From NCBI GenBank assembly GCA_020650975.1, contig JAIPMN010001684.1:1-57600 (forward strand): DNA of 57,600 bases. Direction: 5' to 3'. The position numbers and the translations under genes are program-made. The number at the start of each line of letters is the position of its first letter. Position 1 is the stretch's first letter. The notes under the pieces were generated by a model. The model was not told where the DNA came from. It ran no database searches and saw nothing but the letters and a program-made list of their open reading frames with translations. This document shows positions 14,301 to 23,300 of this stretch, piece by piece. Source of the stretch: Apostichopus californicus. Its lineage: Eukaryota; Echinodermata; Holothuroidea; Aspidochirotida; Stichopodidae.

Positions 14301-17300
14301 ACAGGGGAGAAAAAATTTCAACAAATGCAATTCTTTCAACTACCCATTATTATTATTTACATTAAAATTAAATTCATTTTTCAACAGTCAAAAGAATCAA
14401 CATCAGAAAAAAACATTATGAAAGACATGCAGCTCTTAGTTGCCAGTTGGATCGTAGTAAAACTCAGGATTATTTAGTGCATGACTAAGAAGAAAAGCAT
14501 GGTTCCCACACTTTAGTAAACAAATGAAATTTCTGACTTTGTCAAGACCTGTTCCAAGATGACACATATTTATGCCGTCTGTTATGAAGCCTACACAAAT
14601 GAGGACCTAATGTTAGGCTATCCTATAGACTACATGGTGGGCCTGACGATTTGAACTCTTGCATAATATCATGTTCACACCCTTTCATTTAGTTTGATAG
14701 TGATGGGTGAAGGGGGGGGGGGGATGCTCAAAGAGGCGTGAAACACAAACATGGCAAGCCATAGATATCATTTTGTAGCGCAGGTTGATAATTGCTTTAA
14801 AAGTTTATTTTGCACTTTTTCAAACACCTTGCTCGCTTACTCACTAGTAGTTGTAACGTACAGCATATGATCTTTAACTTAGGCTAGACCAGATGAAATT
14901 TGCTAAATTGCATGAAGTTTAGGACTGAAATTGTCAAATCACATGATAGCGTTTTTTTGTTGTCGTTGCTAAAAGTAGCTGTGAAAATACATCCATTAGG
15001 TACAAGACTTCAAAAGAGATATTTTCCATCACTTCTGCAGACTAAGCTATCAAGACCTAACATAAGAGGTGTTAAGTTTCCCCGAACTTTTTCACAACTT
15101 TTCCCCTATTTTACAGACTGCGTGGGAATCATGAAAAAGAAGCCTTTGTAGTTATGCTTTGCTTAAGTGTTGGAGAAGAACACATTGCAGTTAAGTGTTG
15201 GAGAAGACTACATCACAGACAAGTGGACCTTATTAATGTATGACGAATTTATTGTGAGTTAAATGGCAGGAATTAGCAACATATCCATAGCAAGGGATTA
15301 GAGAAAACACATTTCGTTCATTTTGGTCTCTCTTCGGTCAGTTCAATTGTTTCATCTTGTAACAATCCAATTTCATAAATATCTGTTCTTACCATACCAT
15401 TTATACTGGAAAGACGGAAAAAAAACCAACCCCTTAATCAACCTTAATAAACACAGCCAGCTGGTTCCACTCTGTGAAAGGACGACGACAAAACTGACCG
15501 GGATCTAATTTGTAATTTATGCGGTGACATGTTTCAATTGAGGTTAATACTTCCTAATAGTGCCAGAGTGTGACCCTGTTGAATATTCATATCAATCTGT
15601 CGTCATGGAAGATTCTAGTTAAAGTTAATTACGATTGCAGCAGATGACCACACCAAAGAACAAACTCTCATCATCAAGTCACAATGAAATATACTCAAAA
15701 TGACACATAAACCAGGTACCCTTTGAAATACATCATGAAATACATACAATAGTGCCAGGGTGTGACCCTGTTGAATATTCATATCAATCTGTCTTCATGG
15801 AAGATTCTAGTTAAAGTTAATCACAATGGCAGCAGATGACCACACAAAAGAACAAACTCTCATCATCAAGTCACAATGAAATATACTCAGAATTACACAT
15901 AAACCAGGTACCCTTTGAAATACAACATGAAATACATACAATAGTGCCAGGTTGTGACCCTGTTGAATATTCATATCAATCTGTCGTCATGGAAGATTCT
16001 AGTTAAAGTTAATCACATTGGCAGCAGGTGACCACACCAAAGAACGAAGTCTCATCATTAAGTAACGATGAAATATACTCAGAACGACACATAAACCAGG
16101 TACCCTTTGAAATACATCATGAAATACATACAATAGTGCCAGGGTATGACCCTGTTGAATATTCATATCAAACTGTCTTCATGGAAGATTCTAGTTAAAG
16201 TTAATCACAATGGCAGCAGATGACCACATCAAAGAACAAACTCTCATCATCAAGTCACAATGAAATATACTCAGAATGACACATAAACCAGGTACCCATT
16301 GAAATACATCATGGGTACCCTTAGTATGCTTTAAGGACTGAGATCTGAGAGCCACTTTTATCCCTCGAGTACCCTTCACAAGAATCGGTGGGTTCATGAT
16401 TACAATGAAATTTTTTTCTTTCTTTTTTTTTGCCCGCACCAAGATTCACAAGAATGTAACATGATGTTTGTGAATCAGAGGCTGTTAGTTGGCTAAATGA
16501 AAGTTTGAAACATAGCTCAATGTAATTTGATTTTTGTTGTTGTTGGAAGGAGGATGGATTAGGAGGGGTGGGGTGAGAGGGAGGATGGGGTTGAGGAAGC
16601 CAAATTTCCCATGACATTTCATCCCTGCTACTTACTGGGTTGTATCAAACGGAAGGGGGTGTCATTACTCAGTCGAGTACACCCTTTGTCCGCACAGTGG
16701 TTTCTGACTAGTACCTCCCAGAAAGAAAACTACGATTCAGACACAATTTACGCTCAGTTGAGAGCCTTGCACGAAGCTCATTGATTTATATCTTGTTCTC
16801 ACTCCTTAGCACTCTCTATTTATCCTACTCTAGCCTACTCTATTTATCCTACTCTATTGTATGTATTTTAGATCTTCCTGCAGGCAGGAACTCGCGAAGA
16901 AGCCTCATTGGCTTATCAAAGCCGCAAGCTGACCTAAGTCAGTCTCTTATATTCATATTTAACCGTCCATGATTATGAATTGTCAATTGTCAACAACTCT
17001 GTAACTGGACGACATACCTTAATCTTGGAGCGACTCGAACTCGGGACTATTTATCCTACTAGAAAACTAGTATTCACTTCCACCCATTCCGTGGACCTGA
17101 TGTGACTCTATCCTACTCCATCCTACTCTATTTATCCTACAAGACTACTAGTATTCACCTCCACCCATTCCGTGGACCTGATGTGACTCTATCCTACTCT
17201 ATCTTACTCTATTTATCCTACTCTATCTATCCTACTAGACTACTAGTATTCACCTCCACCCATTCCGTGGACCCGATGTGACCGTCATCACCGCCATCCC

Positions 17301-20300
17301 AGCTGGCAAAGATAATAGTTCTTCTTGGAGACCAACCTGAACAGAATAGATGAAATAATAATTAATTCAGATAAACACATTACAAAAGCCCTACATCAGA
17401 TAGGATCTACCAATAGTGACATCAAAGCTTCTAGATATGTTATAAAAACAAAAAGTATACAACGCTTTAAAGGAGAAACAAAACTCGAAAATTATCTCGA
17501 AAAAAGTTTGCAATGAAGATCAGCCGGAAACATTAAAGCAGACTCTTGCCCCATTTCATAGATTCATAGATTTTGTGATTCAAAGGCAATATGCAGCCCG
17601 TCGGCCATTTTGTCAATCAATTAAGCAATGGTGTGACAAGAAGGGGAAACTAAGGTATCTCTCAAAATGGAAAAAAACCCAAAAATTCCTAGCTGTTATG
17701 GGGAGTTCTTCAACCTTAGCATGTCTACTCAACCATGTTATCCAAAACTAGGGGTCGAGATCCTGCTTGGAGTAGCCAAAATATTTTTGGAGGATGGCCA
17801 AAAAAAAAAAATGATGAAATTTGTTGAAGAACAAGTAGAAAATTCTTAAACATAATAAATCACTTCAAAACTTGACAAAAATACAACACCATTTTGCAGC
17901 TTAAGCACCCTTAATGATACAAATATTTCTCAGAGGGGATGCCCGGGAGAAAGACCTCCTCTCCGTGGACCGCTTCTCCCACCCCCCCCACCCACGAGTC
18001 ACAACATCTGCCACTGAAGGGTCGCTTAGGTGATGAAAGTGGGGTCACCAAGCAACAAAAAAAAAAACATTTGAAAACCAGGGACTTTAGAACAATGATG
18101 ATTGCTGATGATGATTGGGTTCAAGTTTTTGTCTTTCAAAGACTCAACAAACATTATCCACGATTTCAAATTTAAAAAAATCTATTTCCATGGTAATCAT
18201 AATTCTGTGACAATCTTTGTGTATTATAAATACTCATGGTGTGATAATACGTTCAATAAATACGACAATTTTTGTATTTATCGTACCCTGAAGTTGCAAC
18301 TGCTTCACCAATCGGGTGAGTTCCATGAAAACTGCCATCCCTGTGCCTGGCTCAACTGCGCCCGGTGTCAGGGAGTCCCTGTGACATCCGAAAATGATAT
18401 AGCGATCTACCGAGAGATGAAAGAAAGTTTAAAAAAAAAAAAAAAAAAAAATCTAAAACATTATTACGGTTACAATGTTCTAGCCCTGAGGAGACTTGTC
18501 TGATTTTAAATATAAATAATAATAATATATAATATAATATAATAATATTTTAATATGTTGAGTAGAAATTTTAAGGGAGAGTAGAAAGTTAAAGATTGTA
18601 CTGTGTAAGGATGAATGTAGGGTTTCAAAGAGATTAGCAAACATGTACAAAGGATTAGCCTGATTAACTCTTGTGGTATAAGAGTCCTAAGATCCTAACC
18701 AATTTGAGGACACATTTTCATAAATCATAAATTGAGGTTCCCGTCGTATCCTACAGCCTTTCAAAAAAAAAAAAAAAACAGAACGAAACCTTCCAAAAAT
18801 TTAAAAAAAAAGTAGATCTTCAATTTTCATTAATTCTTTTTTTTGTGGGGGGGGCGAGGGAGGATGAGAGGGGGGTTTGCAGACAAATAAGGTCATTTTG
18901 CTAACAAATAAAATATGCCCCCTCCCCCCAAAAAAAAATTTAATATTCCAATGTCCTGTATAAGATATAATTCTGCCCATCTTTGCTTTTTTTCCTTGAA
19001 TAGCTATTACATGTCAAAAACAGATTCCAAAACAGTAAATCCATAGACAATGGAAAGCAATTTGGGAAAGGAATGTACCACATTTAGCTGTTTATGAATT
19101 TGCAGGGAGGAGTCTTACATGGATTGAAGGATTTTCTATTTTTATGTATTAATTTTGTGAGGATAATAATAGCAAGAAACACCACTGTATTGATTTAAAC
19201 CTGTACAGTAGCTACTGTGATAATGAGACCTGATGATCTCTGTATACATGCTGTAGTATTCAGCGTATTGTCACTCAGACATAGATACCATACCAGTATG
19301 TACACTCACTTCCCTTTGGTGTTGAGTACCAGCAGAAAGTACAATCCTCTGACTGAGTACAATTAGTAAGACCACAAATCATGGTGTGGTACAGACAATG
19401 CTACAAAACACTGATACAAACCCACTACAAGTCTACTGTATACACATACTATATATACATACTATACATACTATACTATACATACTGTACATACATACAT
19501 ACTATACATACATACATACTATACAATATATAATATAAATACTATACAATACATACTATACTATTCATACTATACAATACATACTATACATACATACATA
19601 CATACTATACTATACAATATATACTATAAATACTATACAATACATACTATACTATTCATACTATACTATACATACATACATACATACTATGCTATACATA
19701 TATACTATACATACATACATACATACATACTATACTATACAATATATACTATAAATACTATACAATACATACTATACTATTCATACTATACTATACAATA
19801 CATACTATACATACATACTATGCTATACATATATACTATACATACATACATACATACTATACTATACATACTGTACATACATACATACTATACATACATA
19901 CATACTATACAATATATACTATAAATACTATACAATACATACTATACTATTCATACTATACAATACATACTATACATACATACATACATACTATGCGATA
20001 CATATATACTATACATACATACATACATACTATACATACATATAGACTAGGAAGTACAGAAGGACCCAGGAAAAGCAATGGAGCATTGACAGGCAATCAA
20101 CTCCACCTTCAACAAAAATGTTTCGAAAATTCCCGAGAGGAATCTCAGAGAGCGATCCTTTCTTACCTGGTTCCGTCGATCCTCTTAATGTTCCAAATAC
20201 GTTGGTGATATCTTTCAAGACCTGCTCGTTGCGCACCGACATCTTCATTCTCTGTCCGTTGGCCTGGAAACCAGACTGGCTACTGCCGACATTGTAAATG

Positions 20301-23300
20301 GCATCCTTCCCGTCCAATGACAGATCTCCGATCCATGCGCTAGGTGCCACAGGAAGACTCATAACTCTAATGAAGTGAATAAACAGGAAGTTTTTAATTG
20401 GCCTGTACCTGGTCGTTTACTAGTAAGCTTGAAATCAATTCTAAACTCTGTGGACCAATCATAACTCTAATGAGGAGAGGGGTGTGGGGAGGAGGAGGGA
20501 GAAGGCGGGTGAAGAGAAGAAGAAAAAAGAGTGATAGAGGTTTTATCTGACAACTTACGAGAGTAACCGAGCAGCATCGTCTGCACTGATGATCATCGTA
20601 GGTAGAAGAGTAATGTTGTAGTTTGTATCATCAACAACACCACCTGCCAAAAAAAAAAAAAAATTACAATAGTCATAAAAATTCATAAATAAATACAACA
20701 ACATGAAACAGGTTAGTTTTTATCCTAAAATTGTCACAAAGCAAGCTGATGTGTAACTTACCCAAACCACTGTTACAATGGTTTGAAGATATATAGCATT
20801 TATTTTTCCTATTTAATTATATGATTGTTAGTTTTCTTTCTATCTTTTTGGGCACAACATTTCATATATGTAAACACTAAGTTAGTCCCTGCATAAATAT
20901 GTTACGTGGATAAAATTGCGTTTGAAGGGTGTTGTGGTCAAGTGGTTAAGGCAGTGGACTTATGATCTAAGGATTACAGGTTCGAGCCCTGGCCAGATCA
21001 TTGCGTTGTGACCTTGGGCAAGGCACTTTAACTCCATTGCCTCTCTTCACCCAGGTGTATAAATGGGGACTTGCGAGGTGACTTGTAAATATAGTTGCGT
21101 GCCCTGGTTTGCGGCTGCACCCTATGGGAATTCCCCCAGGGGACACGTAGCTGTGGTGCACTGTGGTGCCCCAGGAGAGATTGTTTGAATTGTGCACACT
21201 TTGGTGTGTAGGTGTGACAGGTTACCAATGACCAAGGCTAAGTTGTCAAAGCGCTACGATCTTGATGTAGCAGCGCTATATAAGTGTCTTATATGTATGT
21301 ATGTATGTATTTGAAGCAAGGCTGATGAGTAGAACTTCTCAATTTCATGAACGAAGGACTGATGGGGGAAAGTAAATGATTTCAATCAACGGATATATTT
21401 CATTATTTAAGATATTTATTTAAATCATCTTTTCTGGTCATCAGCGAGAATGAGGGCTCAGGAGTAAATTAAATAATTGACTGGCTTGACAACAACAAAG
21501 TATTCTGTAGGCTAGAATCAGAAGTTCTGCAAACAAGTTAAAATTCAAACTTTAGACAAGAAGACATTACATTACTGCGACCGAGCTGTTCGTACAAGTT
21601 GAGAATCTTAAGAGATGATAATATGTGGGATCAGAAGGACATACCAAAGTTTTGAAGACCTCTCTCTTAGGGTTGTATCAGAATTCATTCAATTTTTATT
21701 TGCCCTCAATGGCCTCAATGGTAGAAAAAACAATTCAGTCCCCCCCCCCCTTCTCCCCAGAAAAACCTGCAGTTTCCATAACGCTGTCATTGTTCATGAC
21801 TGAAAGAGCATGCTGAGAAAATGCCTTCACGCATAAAATTACCAGAAGAAGGAAGAGACGGAGTCCGAGGATCTCCAAAGAGAGGAGAAGCGTTGTCTCG
21901 GATGAAAGCGTTGGACGGGAGGCTGTTGCCGTCCGGGTAACCCTGGCCGTTGGCGTAGTCCGCTGGATCGGGAAAGGCGATGACACCGACACCTCCATGC
22001 TCTGCACATCTTTGAACCTGACAGAAAAGGAAAACAGGGTATAAAAGAAATTAGGTGTCAATTGAGTGCTCAAAAAGTAAACAGCAATGAAGTTTAATAA
22101 ATCCCCTCTTAAGGTGGCTCTTAATAAACAGAACAGAGTTAAAACCACAGAGCATTCTATGAGCTATCCTGTTAACAAGCCATGACATCGCACACAACCA
22201 CGCAAACACATACGCCACCACCATCGCATGGAATAATCCTTTCTTGCCTTCGGCAAAAGGATTTAAAACCGAACCGTATTCACTAGAACTGTACTTGAGA
22301 ATTCTAGACACGGTAGATTGAGAGTGCAGTTGTGGTGAGGAGACAGGTAGGTGAGGCGCTAACTAAAAGCATTCATTATAAAGGTATTCCCATAAAGTAC
22401 TTTTAGTACCTTAAGTACTTTAGTACTAAAGTACTTTAAGTTATTCTGAGATCCTCCTCCAATTTATGGCACAGATGAAACTGTATAAACTAATACCATG
22501 CACGCGTTCACAGGTATATACGTCTGCAATACTCACCAATAGGGGCGTCTGAACCATACCGAGTTTGAAGACGCAGACCCTTCCTTCCACCGACAAATCC
22601 CCCTCTATTTTCAAGTATTCAAAATCTTTTGCCATACCATAGTCGATGAAAATTGGTGCAGCCTGGGGAGAGAAAAGACGGTTTTTGCAGAAAGGTTCGT
22701 CAAGACAACGGTTAGTGTGCAATGTCTACGGGACTCTGTGTGAAATTCCTAACGATGTCATCAGTGACTGAAACCAAAATCGTTAGTCATTAGGCCAACA
22801 ACAACAACAGCCAATGAAAAGTGAACAAGTCAAGGAGTGTAAAAGAATGTTTGAGTGGGCAATGACGTGAGGGAGCCGAAATGGCAGTCGACACACCTGA
22901 TTGTACAGAATATAAACACGGTTATGGCTACGCCATCAATCCAATCCCTCTTAGAGAATTTAAATTTGCCCCCATCCTTGCCCCAATAAATTGCTTAAAC
23001 CCATTAAAATGGCATTCATACTTGTGCCCCCCTTTTTTCAAACTATTAAGAAAAGTATTTTAACATATCTCTGATATAATTTTCATCCTGTTATGAATTT
23101 AATGTCTGGAGAAAAAAAACATGCAAATTGTTGTTGCAACTAATATATACATCTTCAATGGGGGTTTCTATGGTAACTTCTGTGGTATCTGACAACCCAT
23201 AGAAACCTTCTGAACTTTGGATTATGATGGGTCTTTTTTCTCTTTAAATCAGCATATAACTAATAGCACCACTTCCACTCAGATAAAACTTTCGGTTGGC

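Noticed and set aside
20928-21000. tRNA gene with good A and B boxes
   Set aside because: It is the head of a SINE. The sequence continues into the SINE body and is flanked by a target duplication. The cloverleaf acceptor stem is not closed.
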